Shown in pieces: positions 42,891 to 52,302 of a stretch of 64,000 nt of DNA. Within the stretch, counting starts at the first letter, position 1, and each line of letters starts with the position of its first letter. The notes beneath the pieces were generated by a model. That model saw nothing but the letters and a program-made list of their open reading frames with translations, was not told the origin of the DNA and searched no databases. The stretch lies in NCBI GenBank assembly GCA_963777565.1, contig CAVZQZ010000007.1, positions 62,001-126,000 on the forward strand, read 5' to 3'. The position numbers were made by a program, and so were the translations under genes. Source of the DNA: CALMEC01 sp963777565 (GTDB lineage Bacteria; Actinomycetota; Thermoleophilia; Miltoncostaeales; Miltoncostaeaceae).

Positions 42891-43781
42891 TCAGCCGGTG
42901 TTGACGACCTCGAAGTCGGCGCCGGTGATGCGGTCCAGGGCGTGCAGGTCGTCGTCGTTCCATCCGGTGCTGGGCGCGCCGGTGATGTACCAGGGCGACC
43001 CGTTGTCGGCGAGGATCATCCCGTAGCGCTTCAAGGCCCGGAGCACGATCCGGGCCTGCGGGCCGAAGCCGGCGAGGCTCACCGACGCCTTGAGCCGCAC
43101 GCGCAGCCCCATCGGCGGCAGTGCCGGGTCGTTCGACGATCCGGCCTGGTGGCGTGCCGGGAAGACGAAGGCGCGTCCGGTTCGCGGCGCGGTGAAGCGC
43201 AGCGCGTGATCGATGGTTCCGGCGCGAACCTCGCCGTAGCGGGCCAGCCCGGGGAAGATCGGGAGTCCGGCGGCGTCGGCGCTGGTCCACCCGATCGGTC
43301 GCAGCGCGTTGGACTTGAGGTTGAAGATGGCGCCGGAGCCGGCGGTCCATCGCGTGCCCGACTTGCGCGCCGCGAAGAGCTCATAGAGCCTGCAGGTGTC
43401 GCGATCGACGATCAGCATGTGCCGGTCGCTGCCGCCCTCGACCTTCGGTCGCGCGGGAATTGGGTACGGCCCGCGGTCCGATTCGCCCGCGTAGTCGAAG
43501 GTCACCCGGACCTTCTTCTGGGTGCGGCGGACGACGTTGAATGGGATGCCGTAGCCACCGTGATTGCTGAAGTCCGGGTGCAACGCTGCGTCGAGGCCGA
43601 TCGACGCGATGAGCGTGGCGGAGTTCGCCGTGACCGGGAGCGCCGAGACGTCGCGGTTCCAGGGGTTGGTCTTCGGGAAGATCGGGCAGGCGGGCGCGGA
43701 CGGCAGCGGCGCCGCCGCCGCGGACCCCGCGATGAAGGTCATCACCGCCGCTGCGGCGAATGCACGCGTCACGTTCGTCAC
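42891..43781 (-). CDS. Secreted protein of unknown function
   Basis: 296 residues. Signal peptide AFAAAAVMTFIAGSAAAAPL (cleavage near residue 24). Mature part begins CPIFPKTNPWNRDVSALPVT and contains GGYGIPFNVVRRTQKKVRVT, YPIPARPKVEGGSDRHMLIV, DTCRLYELFAARKSGTRWTA, GLPIFPGLARYGEVRAGTID HALRFT, and ends GWNDDDLHALDRITGADFEV. This layout is common in actinobacterial secreted proteins, but I cannot name a characterised function. GTG 43781 has GGGGAGGGGAGA upstream. Divergent from the yihY-type gene. Confidence 0.8.
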   Translation of the reverse strand: MTNVTRAFAAAAVMTFIAGSAAAAPLPSAPACPIFPKTNPWNRDVSALPVTANSATLIASIGLDAALHPDFSNHGGYGIPFNVVRRTQKKVRVTFDYAGESDRGPYPIPARPKVEGGSDRHMLIVDRDTCRLYELFAARKSGTRWTAGSGAIFNLKSNALRPIGWTSADAAGLPIFPGLARYGEVRAGTIDHALRFTAPRTGRAFVFPARHQAGSSNDPALPPMGLRVRLKASVSLAGFGPQARIVLRALKRYGMILADNGSPWYITGAPSTGWNDDDLHALDRITGADFEVVNTG

Positions 43782-43850
43782 CGGTCTCCCCTCCCCAACG
43801 CCACTACACTGATGCTTCGAGCTTCTCGTGTGTTCCACGGTTCCGTTCCT

Positions 43851-44819
43851 GTGAGCGAATTCCTCCGTCTCATGCTGTCGCCGGCGACCAGGCTTCTCCA
43901 CTGGGTCTGGCGGCTCTTCCTCGCGATCCTCCGCCGCGCGATGGGCAACAACGTCACGGGAACGGCGAGCCAGTTCGCCTACAACACGTTCCTTGCGACG
44001 GTCCCGTTCCTGTTCGTGGTCGTGACCGCGATCAACATGTCCGGGCCGGACGCGTACAGGGAGCTGTTCGACGCGCTCAAGGGGACGATTCCCGGGATCG
44101 ACGGGCTCACGCGCGCGTTCGAGCAGAACACCGCCCGGGGCACCGCCGCCGGGATCGTCATCGCCTTCGGCGTGGTTGCCGGCCTGTACCTGGCGTCGAA
44201 TGCCATCGGTGCGCTCGTCGACGGCCTCGACCGTGCGCAGGGACTCAACCATCGCAGGTGGCTCCGCGGGAAGGCCATCAACTTCGGGTTCGCCCTCGGC
44301 GCGAGCGTCCTGGCGGTCGCGAGCACGCTGGCCCTGGCCGGCGGCCGCGAGCTGGTTCGCGGGCTGAGCCGGCTGCTCGGCGCCAGTCAGGGCGTCCGCG
44401 ACCTGGCCGACTCCCTCGCGCTGCCGGTCGGCATCACGACCCTCTTTCTCTTCACCTTGCTGCTGTACCGGTTCGGTCCGAACGGTATGCGACTCGGCTT
44501 CCGCACCATCCTCCCGGGGGCGCTGCTATCGATCGCCGCGTGGCTTGGACTCACGGCGCTCATCGGCCTGTATGCCGACGCCTTCAACAACCTCTCCTCG
44601 GTGTACGGGACGCTGGGAGGCCTGTTCGTCTACCTCACGTTCCTGTACTTCACCGGGCTCATGTTCCTGGTCGGCGCGGAGCTCAACGCCGAGCTGGTGA
44701 ATCGCCGGCTGCTCCGCGCATCCGAACGCGACGCGGCCGCGCGATCCTCGGCCGCGATGGCGCCGCCGGGGCACACCGGTGCGCCGACCGTCCGGGTCCC
44801 GGACGTCGAGGCGCGCTGA
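43851..44819 (+). CDS. YihY/UPF0761 family membrane protein
   Basis: About 322 residues with six TM helices: TASQFAYNTFLATVPFLFVV VTAI, GTAAGIVIAFGVVAGLYLAS NAIGALVDGLDRAQG, GITTLFLFTLLLYRFGPN, PGALLSIAAWLGLTALIGLY and YGTLGGLFVYLTFLYFTGLM. The Gly-Thr-Leu-Gly-Gly and LYRFGPN blocks define the family (once called ribonuclease BN, now of unknown function). The start is uncertain: ATG 43812, GTG 43830 or GTG 43851. A TACACT box ends at 43810, too close for the ATG. Confidence 0.88.
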   Translation: MSEFLRLMLSPATRLLHWVWRLFLAILRRAMGNNVTGTASQFAYNTFLATVPFLFVVVTAINMSGPDAYRELFDALKGTIPGIDGLTRAFEQNTARGTAAGIVIAFGVVAGLYLASNAIGALVDGLDRAQGLNHRRWLRGKAINFGFALGASVLAVASTLALAGGRELVRGLSRLLGASQGVRDLADSLALPVGITTLFLFTLLLYRFGPNGMRLGFRTILPGALLSIAAWLGLTALIGLYADAFNNLSSVYGTLGGLFVYLTFLYFTGLMFLVGAELNAELVNRRLLRASERDAAARSSAAMAPPGHTGAPTVRVPDVEAR

Positions 44820-44886
44820 CCCGGCTTCCCGGGAGCCGGCCCACCGGGCTCTGGCATCATCCGGATGGGCGTCGGCCCACCAATTG

Positions 44887-46905
44887 ATGGCAGACAACGC
44901 GAACAACCGAGACACGCCACCGCATCGGCGCCCCAAGAGCGGACCGCCCGGCTGGCGGGTCGAGGGGGGCCCGCCACAGAAGCAGGACGGAAAGACCCGC
45001 CGGCGGCGCATGCCCGGGGGCCACACGTTCTGGTGGATCCTGGTCGCCGCACTGGCCCTCAACTGGTTCATCGTTCAGGGCCTCATCCCCAGCGAGCCCG
45101 ATCGCATCACGATCCCGTACACCGAGTTCCTGACGCAGCTCGACAGCGCGAACGTCGTACGGATCAACTCGCGGGGCGATCAGATCCAGGGCGAGCTCCG
45201 CAACGAGATCAAGGAGGTCGACGGCGAGAAACGCGCCAAGTTCTTCCGCACGGTTCGCCCCAGCTACGTCGAGAACGACGACCTCCAGAACCGCCTCGAG
45301 CAGAAGGGCGTGCTCGACACCGCGCGGTCCCTGGACGAGCAACGCCCGCTCTGGGAGACGATCCTCGTCGGCTTCGGCCCGGCGATCCTCCTCATCCTGC
45401 TGTTCGTCTGGTTCTTCCGGAGAGCCGCGGGCGCCGGCGGCGGGGGCGGCGTGCTCGGCTTCGGTCGATCGCGGGCGAAGCGCTACGAGGCGACCGAGCA
45501 GCGCACGACGTTCGCGGATGTCGCCGGCATCGACGAGGTCAAGCTCGAGCTGAGCGAGGTCGTGGACTTCCTGAAGCACCCCGACAAATACCTGAAGCTC
45601 GGCGGCACCATCCCCCGAGGCGTGCTGCTATACGGCCCTCCCGGCACCGGCAAGACCCTCCTCGCGAAAGCCGTCGCCGGCGAGGCGGGCGTTCCGTTCT
45701 TCTCGCTCTCCGCATCGGAGTTCGTGGAGATGTTCGTCGGGGTCGGCGCCAGCCGCGTGCGGGACCTGTTCAAGCAGGCCAAGGAGGCCGCGCCGGCGAT
45801 CATCTTCATCGACGAGCTCGACGCCATCGGCCGCTCCCGCGGCGTGGGAGCGATGGGGGGCCACGAGGAGCGCGAGCAGACGCTCAACCAGATCCTCACC
45901 GAGATGGACGGATTCTCCGGTTCGGAGGGCGTCGTCGTGCTCGCCGCGACGAACCGGCCGGAGATCCTCGACGTCGCGCTCCTTCGTCCCGGTCGCTTCG
46001 ACCGGCGGGTCGCGGTCAACCCGCCCGACCAGGCGGGACGGCTCGCGATCCTGAAAGTCCACACGCGGCACATGCCGCTCGCGGAGGATGTCGACCTGGA
46101 GGGGCTCGCGTCGTCCACACCGGGGATGGTCGGCGCCGACCTGAAGAACCTCGCCAACGAGGCGGCGCTCATGGCCGCGCGACGGAACCACGAACGGGTG
46201 CAGCTCGCCGACTTCACCGACTCGCTCGAGAAGATCCTCCTGGGCGCCGAGCGGAAGATCATGCTCTCGAAGGAGGAGCGCGAGCGAACCGCCTACCACG
46301 AGTCGGGCCACGCGCTGCTCGGCATGCTCGAGCCCGGCGCCGACCCCGTCCGCAAGATCTCGATCATCCCGCGTGGCCGCGCGCTTGGCGTGACCTTCCA
46401 GGCGCCATCCGCCGATCGCTACGGCTACGGCGCCATGTACCTGCGGGGCCGGATCGTCGGGGCGCTCGGCGGCCGCGCGGCGGAGCAGCTCGTCTACGGC
46501 GACGTCACCACCGGCGCCGAGTCTGACCTCGAGCAGGTGACCCGCATCGCGAAGCAGATGGTGGGCCGGTGGGGCATGAGTGAGGCGATCGGGCCGGTGT
46601 CGGTGCTTCCCGGACCGAACGACGAGCCACTGCTTCTGCCGGGAACCGGACCTGGCAGTCCGTCCCAACACACCCAGGAACTCCTGGACCGGGAGGTCCG
46701 GCGCATCGTCGACGAGTGCTACGCGGAGGCGCTCGACAAGCTCACCGTCAACCGCGACAAGCTGGAGGCGCTGGCGAAGGCGCTGCTCGAGCACGAGACG
46801 CTCGACGAGGCCGACGCCTACGCCGCCGCCGGGGTCCCGCGGCCGCCGCGCGAGACGCTCATCGACGCGGTTCCGATGAGCTCGGACGACGTGCCAGCGG
46901 GCTGA
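44887..46905 (+). CDS. ftsH: ATP-dependent zinc metalloprotease FtsH
   Basis: 672 residues. Basic/Pro-rich N-tail, TM1 (FWWILVAALALNWFIVQGLI), periplasmic FtsH-ext domain (about 70-150), TM2 (VGFGPAILLILLFVWFF), AAA domain with Walker A GPPGTGKT, pore loop FVEMFVG, Walker B IIFIDELDAIG and SRH ATNRPEILDVALLRPGRFDR R, and M41 zinc site HESGHALLG with distal Asp ligand in TTGAESDLEQ. It degrades membrane and regulatory proteins. ATG 44887 (MADNANNRD) lacks a clear Shine-Dalgarno. The last 47 bases overlap the convergent marR-type gene. Confidence 0.96.
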   Translation: MADNANNRDTPPHRRPKSGPPGWRVEGGPPQKQDGKTRRRRMPGGHTFWWILVAALALNWFIVQGLIPSEPDRITIPYTEFLTQLDSANVVRINSRGDQIQGELRNEIKEVDGEKRAKFFRTVRPSYVENDDLQNRLEQKGVLDTARSLDEQRPLWETILVGFGPAILLILLFVWFFRRAAGAGGGGGVLGFGRSRAKRYEATEQRTTFADVAGIDEVKLELSEVVDFLKHPDKYLKLGGTIPRGVLLYGPPGTGKTLLAKAVAGEAGVPFFSLSASEFVEMFVGVGASRVRDLFKQAKEAAPAIIFIDELDAIGRSRGVGAMGGHEEREQTLNQILTEMDGFSGSEGVVVLAATNRPEILDVALLRPGRFDRRVAVNPPDQAGRLAILKVHTRHMPLAEDVDLEGLASSTPGMVGADLKNLANEAALMAARRNHERVQLADFTDSLEKILLGAERKIMLSKEERERTAYHESGHALLGMLEPGADPVRKISIIPRGRALGVTFQAPSADRYGYGAMYLRGRIVGALGGRAAEQLVYGDVTTGAESDLEQVTRIAKQMVGRWGMSEAIGPVSVLPGPNDEPLLLPGTGPGSPSQHTQELLDREVRRIVDECYAEALDKLTVNRDKLEALAKALLEHETLDEADAYAAAGVPRPPRETLIDAVPMSSDDVPAG

Positions 46906-47374
46906 GCGCCTTCGCGGTGCCGGGGACCAGCCGCTCCCACAGCTCGCCGAGCGTCGCCTGCTCGTCGGCGCTGAGGCGGCCGAGAAAGCGGGAGCGCACG
47001 CCGGCAAGGTGCGTGGGGCTGGCCTGCCTGAGCTTCGCGAGCCCGGCGTCGGTGAGGACCGCGAACAGGCCGCGCCGGTCGGCGGAACACCGCTCGCGCT
47101 TCACGAGGCCGCGTCGCGTGAGGCGGTCGACGAGCCGGGTGATGCCGCTCTGGCTGATCAGCACCGAGTCGGCGAGCTCCGACATCCGCATCCGCCGTTC
47201 GGCGGTGGACGCCAGGAACAGCAGCACCTCGTAGTCGGAGAGCGTGATGCCGTGCTGGGTGGTGAGCTCGCTGTCGAGCTCGCGTGCCAGCACCCCGTAG
47301 ACGCGCAGGAAGCCGCCCCAGGAGCCGAGCTCCCGCCCGTTCAGCTCGTGCCGGGTGTCGGCCGCCGGGGTCAC
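46859..47374 (-). CDS. MarR family transcriptional regulator
   Basis: 171 residues. Helices RELGSWGGFLRVYGVLAREL then the winged helix LSDYEVLLFLASTAERRMRM SELADSVLISQSGITRLVDR LTRRGLVKRERCSADRRGLF with the DRRGLFAVLT wing typical of MarR. GTG start at 47374. It precedes nothing on its own strand; the ABC exporter genes on the same strand lie upstream (47431-50748), so it may be cotranscribed with and regulate them. That is inference. Confidence 0.9.
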   Translation of the reverse strand: MTPAADTRHELNGRELGSWGGFLRVYGVLARELDSELTTQHGITLSDYEVLLFLASTAERRMRMSELADSVLISQSGITRLVDRLTRRGLVKRERCSADRRGLFAVLTDAGLAKLRQASPTHLAGVRSRFLGRLSADEQATLGELWERLVPGTAKALSPLARRPSSSEPRR

Positions 47375-47430
47375 GGGCCGATGATCGCACAACCAGCTGC
47401 GCCCGTCAGCACCCGGGCCCGCCGGAGCCG

Positions 47431-49980
47431 CTACTCGTAATGCAGCGCGTCGAGCGGGTTGAGGCGGGCCGCGCGGCGAGCCGGGAACACCGCCGCGAGC
47501 ACGCCGGCGATCAGTGCCAGGATGAACACAGCGATGAGCGTGCCGACCGGGACGCTGAACCTGAGGCCCTCGCTCTCGAGGCCCTTGATCATGACCCATC
47601 CGAGGAACAGGCCGACGGCCAGCCCGATCAGGCCGCCGATTGCGCAGGTGATGACGCTCTCGTTGCGGATGATCGAGCGGATCTGCCTGCGCGTGGTGCC
47701 GACGGCGCGCATCATCCCGATCTCCCGCGTGCGCTCGTAGATCGACAGGAGGAGCGTGATCACCACACCCACGAGTGAGATCAGCACCGAGAACGCGAGG
47801 AGCGCGTAGAAGATCGTCAGGATGGTGTTGACCTGCTGGCCGATGAAGTCCTTGTACTCGGCTCGGGTCCGCACCTTCGCCGCCGGGTACGAGGCTTCGG
47901 TTGCGGCGTTCACCGCCGCCTTGCCCTGCTCGGGATCGACCCCCGGCTTGAACGAGGCGAGCAGCACCCCCAACTCACCGTCGGTGGAGATCTGCTTGAA
48001 CGCCGTGTCGGAGACCGTGAACCCCGTGAACAGCTGGGGGTCCTTGTACTCGCCGATCACCTGATAGGCGGCCTTCTTGCCGTCGATCGAGGTGACGCGG
48101 AAGTTGTCGCCAATCGCGAGGTTGTGCGACTCGGCGAAGCCGTGCTCGACGAGGGCGCCGTCGGTGCCCATCAGACCGAGCAGGCTGTCGTTACCGCCCT
48201 TTTGCCAGTCGAACCGGACCTCTTTCGTTGCAGCGGCCGGATCGATGGCGTTCATGGATTCGGTGTCTCCGCCGACCTTGACCTCGGCGAACCCGACGCC
48301 GAGGGCCGACTCCACCTCGGGCACCGATCGAGTGACGTCGACGATTCCCGCCGGCATGGACGCGAAGTTCTCGCTGACGATGACCAGGTCGGAGCGGACC
48401 GTCTTGTCGAGCGCGTCGAAGAAGGAGCTCTTGAGCCCGTCCACGAACACCGCGACGAAGACGACGAGCCCGATACCCACCATGAGCGCGGCGGCGGTGC
48501 TCGCCGTGCGAGCGGGATCGCGCATGGTGTTCTGCCGGCCGAGGCGGGCGCTCGTGCCGAAAAGGCGCTGCAGTGGCCACCCGACGCCCTGTGCGATCGG
48601 GCGAATCAGCATCCGCATGGCCATGCCAACCCCGATCAGGATCAGCAGCGCGCCGATGCCGATCAGCGCCAGCGCCTGGCTCACGCCGCCCGAGGTCCCG
48701 AAGCCGGCCACGATGGCGAGCACGCCGATCAGGCCAAAGAGGATGCCGATGTACGGCGTGAACCGCGAGAATCGCGACTTCGGCAGGACAGCCCCCTCCC
48801 GCAACACGGCGACCGGCGCGACGCGCGTGGCGCGCACGGCTGGGATGACCGCCGCGATCAGGGTGACCACCACGCCGACGATGAGCGGCACGATCACGGT
48901 GCGGGCTTGCAGCGTGATCCCGGTGGTCGGGAGACCGAACCCGGCGGCATCGAAGATCCGGTTCAGCAGCATCGCGAACAGCACGCCAACGCCGATCCCG
49001 ATGATGGAGGCGATGAGGCCGATCACCGCCGCTTCGATCAGCACGCTCCGCATGATCTGCCGGCGACTTGCGCCCATCGTCCGCAGCATCGCCAGTTCAC
49101 GCACGCGCTGGGCAACCGTGATCGAGAAGACGTTGAAGATGATGAACGCGCCCACCAGCACCGCGATCCCCGCGAACACGAACAGGAAGTCACGCAGGAA
49201 CCCGAGATCGTTATTGGCGTTGGAGGCCTGGCGATCGGTGTTCTCCGTGGCGGTCTCGACCAGCACGTCGCTCGGTACCACGGCTGCGATGCGCCGGGCG
49301 AGGCTGTCGGCGCTCACACCGGGGTCGGCCGCAACCAGGACGGCGTTGACGAGGTTCTCCCGGTCGAACCATCGCTGGGCATCGTCGAACGTCACCGCGG
49401 TGAGCGTCGCCCCCCCGATGGAAGTGGAGTCGCCGAACTTGAACGTGCCGACGAGGCGGACGGGCTCGACGCCGGTGCGCGTCGACAGGCCAACCGTCTG
49501 ACCGAGGGTGAGCTTCTCGCGCTTGGCGAGGCCGACGTCGACGGCGACCTCGCCCGGCGCCTTGGGGAAGGCGCCGTCGACGAGTTGGTTCGACTGGAAT
49601 CGCGCGCTCGGCGTCGAGAACACGAGGTTCGGGGCACCGCCCTGGGCGGAAACGAATTCGCCGTCGACGACCAGCGAGCCGAGGTCCTGGATCACGCCCT
49701 CGGCCGCGGCGACCCCGTCGACGCCCTGGACGGTTGTGACGAGCGACTCGGGGATCGGGGCCACCGGCGTGCCCTGGTCCGAATGAAACGCCTCCTTCCG
49801 GCTCAGCACGACGTCCACGCCCTTGTTCGCCTTCTCGAAGATCTGGTCGAAGGCGCCCGTGACCTGGTCGGTCAGGACGTAGGTGCCACAGATCATCGCC
49901 GCCCCGAGCACGATCGCGAGCGCGGTGAGCGCCGAGCGGAGCTTGCGGGCTCCGAGGCTCCGGAGTGCGATGCGGAGCAT
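47431..49980 (-). CDS. ABC transporter permease with two FtsX domains
   Basis: 849 residues. N-terminal TM helix (SALTALAIVLGAAMICGTYV) followed by a large extracytoplasmic MacB_PCD-like domain (about 40-250). FtsX domain 1 (about 260-390) starts FVFAGIAVLVGAFIIFNVFS; two middle TM helices and a second extracytoplasmic domain follow. FtsX domain 2 (about 720-845) contains LLAFSVLISLVGVVITLLLS, IYERTREIGMMRAVGTTRRQ and AAVFPARRAARLNPLDALHY. Such exporters move lipids, antibiotics or lipoproteins. ATG directly abuts the TAG of the ATPase gene. Confidence 0.93.
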   Translation of the reverse strand: MLRIALRSLGARKLRSALTALAIVLGAAMICGTYVLTDQVTGAFDQIFEKANKGVDVVLSRKEAFHSDQGTPVAPIPESLVTTVQGVDGVAAAEGVIQDLGSLVVDGEFVSAQGGAPNLVFSTPSARFQSNQLVDGAFPKAPGEVAVDVGLAKREKLTLGQTVGLSTRTGVEPVRLVGTFKFGDSTSIGGATLTAVTFDDAQRWFDRENLVNAVLVAADPGVSADSLARRIAAVVPSDVLVETATENTDRQASNANNDLGFLRDFLFVFAGIAVLVGAFIIFNVFSITVAQRVRELAMLRTMGASRRQIMRSVLIEAAVIGLIASIIGIGVGVLFAMLLNRIFDAAGFGLPTTGITLQARTVIVPLIVGVVVTLIAAVIPAVRATRVAPVAVLREGAVLPKSRFSRFTPYIGILFGLIGVLAIVAGFGTSGGVSQALALIGIGALLILIGVGMAMRMLIRPIAQGVGWPLQRLFGTSARLGRQNTMRDPARTASTAAALMVGIGLVVFVAVFVDGLKSSFFDALDKTVRSDLVIVSENFASMPAGIVDVTRSVPEVESALGVGFAEVKVGGDTESMNAIDPAAATKEVRFDWQKGGNDSLLGLMGTDGALVEHGFAESHNLAIGDNFRVTSIDGKKAAYQVIGEYKDPQLFTGFTVSDTAFKQISTDGELGVLLASFKPGVDPEQGKAAVNAATEASYPAAKVRTRAEYKDFIGQQVNTILTIFYALLAFSVLISLVGVVITLLLSIYERTREIGMMRAVGTTRRQIRSIIRNESVITCAIGGLIGLAVGLFLGWVMIKGLESEGLRFSVPVGTLIAVFILALIAGVLAAVFPARRAARLNPLDALHYE

Positions 49981-50748
49981 CTACTCGAGCGCCTTCATGA
50001 CGTCGAGGATCGCCTCCGCGCCCATCTTGCCGCCGTCGCGGACGATCACGCCGTCCTGCAGGAACATCACGCGGTCGGCGATGGAGGCGGCGCGCGGGTC
50101 GTGCGTCACCATGACGATCGTCTGGCCGAACTGGTCGACGGAGTGGCGCATCAGGTCGAGAATCTCCTGACCGGTCTTCGAGTCCAGGTTGCCGGTCGGC
50201 TCGTCGGCGAACACCACCGCCGGCTTCGTGATGAGGGCCCGGGCGATCGCCACGCGCTGCTGCTGGCCGCCGGAGAGCTCCGCGGGTCGGTGGTGGAGCC
50301 TGTCGCCGAGCCCGACCGACGCCACGAGGCCGGACCGCCAGGCGGCGTCGGGGCGGACCCCCGCGATCGAGAGCGGCAGGTCGAGGTTCTCGCCGGCGGT
50401 CAGCATCGGCAGCAGGTTGAAGAACTGGAACACGAACCCGATCTTCTCCCGGCGCAGCAGGGTGAGCGCCTTGTCGCCCAGCCCGGTGATCTCGGTGCCG
50501 TCGATCCAGGCCTGCCCGGTCGTCGGCGTGTCGAGCCCGGCGAGGATGTGCATGAGCGTCGACTTGCCCGAGCCGGACGGGCCCATGATCGCGACGAACT
50601 GTCCGCGCTGGAGGTCGAGGTCGACACCGCGCAGCGCATGAACGGCCGTGTCGCCCTCGCCATACCGTCTCGTGACGCCTCGAGCCGAGACCACGGCCCC
50701 GGGTTGCGGATCGGCGACGGCGGGTGTCTGTGCAACCTGCTGTTCCAC
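49981..50748 (-). CDS. ABC transporter ATP-binding protein (LolD/MacB type)
   Basis: 255 residues. VSARGVTRRYGEGDTAVHAL RGVDL, Walker A GPSGSGKST, GFVFQFFNLLPMLTAGENLD (Q-loop of the LolD group), signature LSGGQQQRVAIARAL, Walker B VVFADEPTGNLDS, H-loop MVTHDPRAASIADR. It energises the FtsX-type permease encoded immediately downstream. The GTG at 50748 has GGAGGAG 5-6 nt upstream, which decides it over longer in-frame readings. Confidence 0.95.
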   Translation of the reverse strand: MEQQVAQTPAVADPQPGAVVSARGVTRRYGEGDTAVHALRGVDLDLQRGQFVAIMGPSGSGKSTLMHILAGLDTPTTGQAWIDGTEITGLGDKALTLLRREKIGFVFQFFNLLPMLTAGENLDLPLSIAGVRPDAAWRSGLVASVGLGDRLHHRPAELSGGQQQRVAIARALITKPAVVFADEPTGNLDSKTGQEILDLMRHSVDQFGQTIVMVTHDPRAASIADRVMFLQDGVIVRDGGKMGAEAILDVMKALE

Positions 50749-50834
50749 GGCGTCTCCTCCGGTGCGGGCCGAGGTGACCCTACCAGCGCCGTGTGCGGTC
50801 AACCAGGCGCCGGGTGAACACGATCGACTGAGTC

Positions 50835-50840
50835 TAACCT
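50835..50840 (+). promoter_or_regulatory. -10 element (TAACCT) of a leaderless promoter
   Basis: TAACCT ends 7 nt before the ATG at 50848. Confidence 0.45.
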
Positions 50841-50847
50841 TGCGGAC

Positions 50848-52302
50848 ATGCTGCGGCCGGCCATCGTCGCGTTGACCGCCCTCGCGTGCGCCTCCCCGGC
50901 GCTCGCCGGCGATCGCGAGCTGCTCCGGGTGCTCGCCGCCGGGCTCGGGCCGACCACGTCGGCGTCCCGTGCCGCTGCGGGCGGGTCGCCGAGCCTCGTG
51001 CAGCGCCACTATGACCGGGCGCGTGACCTGCAGGAGGCGGTTCGGCGGGCGGGGCCCTTCTCGGCCAGGTGCCACTCGCTCGGAGGCTGGGCCGCTCGTT
51101 ACGCCGCCGCCGAGGTTGCCGCCGCCGAAGGGCTCGACCGGCTGGATCCCGCGCGTGCCCGCCGGCAGCGGCAGGCGGTGGCCGCCGCGCGCGCACGGAT
51201 CGCGGTGGCGCGCCGGGCCTGCAGGCCCGGCGCCGCACGCGCGACGAATGGCACCCCGACGCTCGTGGATCCCCGTCCCGGGGCGGTCACGTTCGGCGAC
51301 GTGATCGCACGGGCGCCGGTGGGAGCCGACGGCGCGACGCTTTACGCCAACGGCGCCGTCGCCGGGCCGCTCGGCCTCGTCGCGGGCGTCGCCCGGTCCC
51401 GCCTGACGGGAGGTTCGGGCCGTTACACGCTGGAGGTGCGGTTCACCCGCAAGGGCCTCACGATGGGCGTCGCTCGGTCGACGGGAGTGTGGCTGCTGCC
51501 GGCCAGCGCCGCCGACCCGGCGCGTGCTCCTGTGCTCGACGAGTCCCTGCAAACCGGGCTGCGCGCTGCGACCACCGGCTTCGCCGGGATCGCCGGGGTG
51601 TGGCTGGAGGACTTCCGCACGGGGCGGGCAGCCGCGTGGAATGCCGGCGCGCAGTTCCCGGCCGCGTCGACGGTGAAGCTCGGCGTCCTCGTGGAGGCGC
51701 TTCGCCGGATGGGTCCGCACCCCGAAGCCTCCGCCCTCTTCCACGACGTGCGCGGCCTCGCGACGTGGAGCTCGAACCTGGCCTCCAACCGCCTGCTCGG
51801 AAGGGTGGGGGGCTCGGCCGCCGTGCAACGGGCGCTTGCGAGGATGGGCGCGACGTCCAGCACGTTCACCGGGCCGTACATCGTGGCGACCGAGCGCCCG
51901 CCGGTCGACGCTCCGCAGCCGCCGCCGCGGGTCTCCGGCCGCGTGACGACGGCACACGACCTCGGCGCCGTCCTGTCGACGCTGCACGATGCGGCCCGCG
52001 GCGACCCGGCCGCGCTCGAGCGCACACGACTCACCCGGACGCAAGCTCGGCTGGCGCTCGGCCTCCTGCTGTCATCCGAGCCGGCCGGCGACAACCTCGG
52101 GCTGTTCCGTGAGGCGCTCGGCCCGACCATCCTCGCCGCGCAGAAGCACGGGTGGATCTCGTCGGCACGCCACTCGGCCGCGGTGATCTACACGGAGCGC
52201 GGACCGGTGGTGCTCGTGCTCCTGGCCTACCGGTCGGGTCTGACGCGGCTCCAGGCGGCCCGGCTGGGCGCCGACCTCGTCAGGCTCGCGACGACGGGCT
52301 GA
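50848..52302 (+). CDS. Secreted class A beta-lactamase-like serine hydrolase
   Basis: 484 residues. Signal peptide MLRPAIVALTALACASPALA (20). An N-terminal helical Ala/Arg-rich region (about 25-140) and a beta-rich segment (150-225) precede the catalytic domain (about 235-484): active Ser-x-x-Lys in AASTVKLGVLVEA (Ser274, Lys277), WSSNLASN (SxN-like), and KHG (433-435) in the KTG position. It may act on beta-lactams or on cell-wall peptides. The extra N-terminal domains are unusual for a dedicated beta-lactamase. Overlaps the convergent ndh gene by 23 bp. Confidence 0.83.
   Translation: MLRPAIVALTALACASPALAGDRELLRVLAAGLGPTTSASRAAAGGSPSLVQRHYDRARDLQEAVRRAGPFSARCHSLGGWAARYAAAEVAAAEGLDRLDPARARRQRQAVAAARARIAVARRACRPGAARATNGTPTLVDPRPGAVTFGDVIARAPVGADGATLYANGAVAGPLGLVAGVARSRLTGGSGRYTLEVRFTRKGLTMGVARSTGVWLLPASAADPARAPVLDESLQTGLRAATTGFAGIAGVWLEDFRTGRAAAWNAGAQFPAASTVKLGVLVEALRRMGPHPEASALFHDVRGLATWSSNLASNRLLGRVGGSAAVQRALARMGATSSTFTGPYIVATERPPVDAPQPPPRVSGRVTTAHDLGAVLSTLHDAARGDPAALERTRLTRTQARLALGLLLSSEPAGDNLGLFREALGPTILAAQKHGWISSARHSAAVIYTERGPVVLVLLAYRSGLTRLQAARLGADLVRLATTG

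Noticed and set aside
48077..50817. Plus-strand frames of 474 and 897 residues opposite the ABC exporter
   Set aside because: Low-complexity antisense of the permease and ATPase genes.
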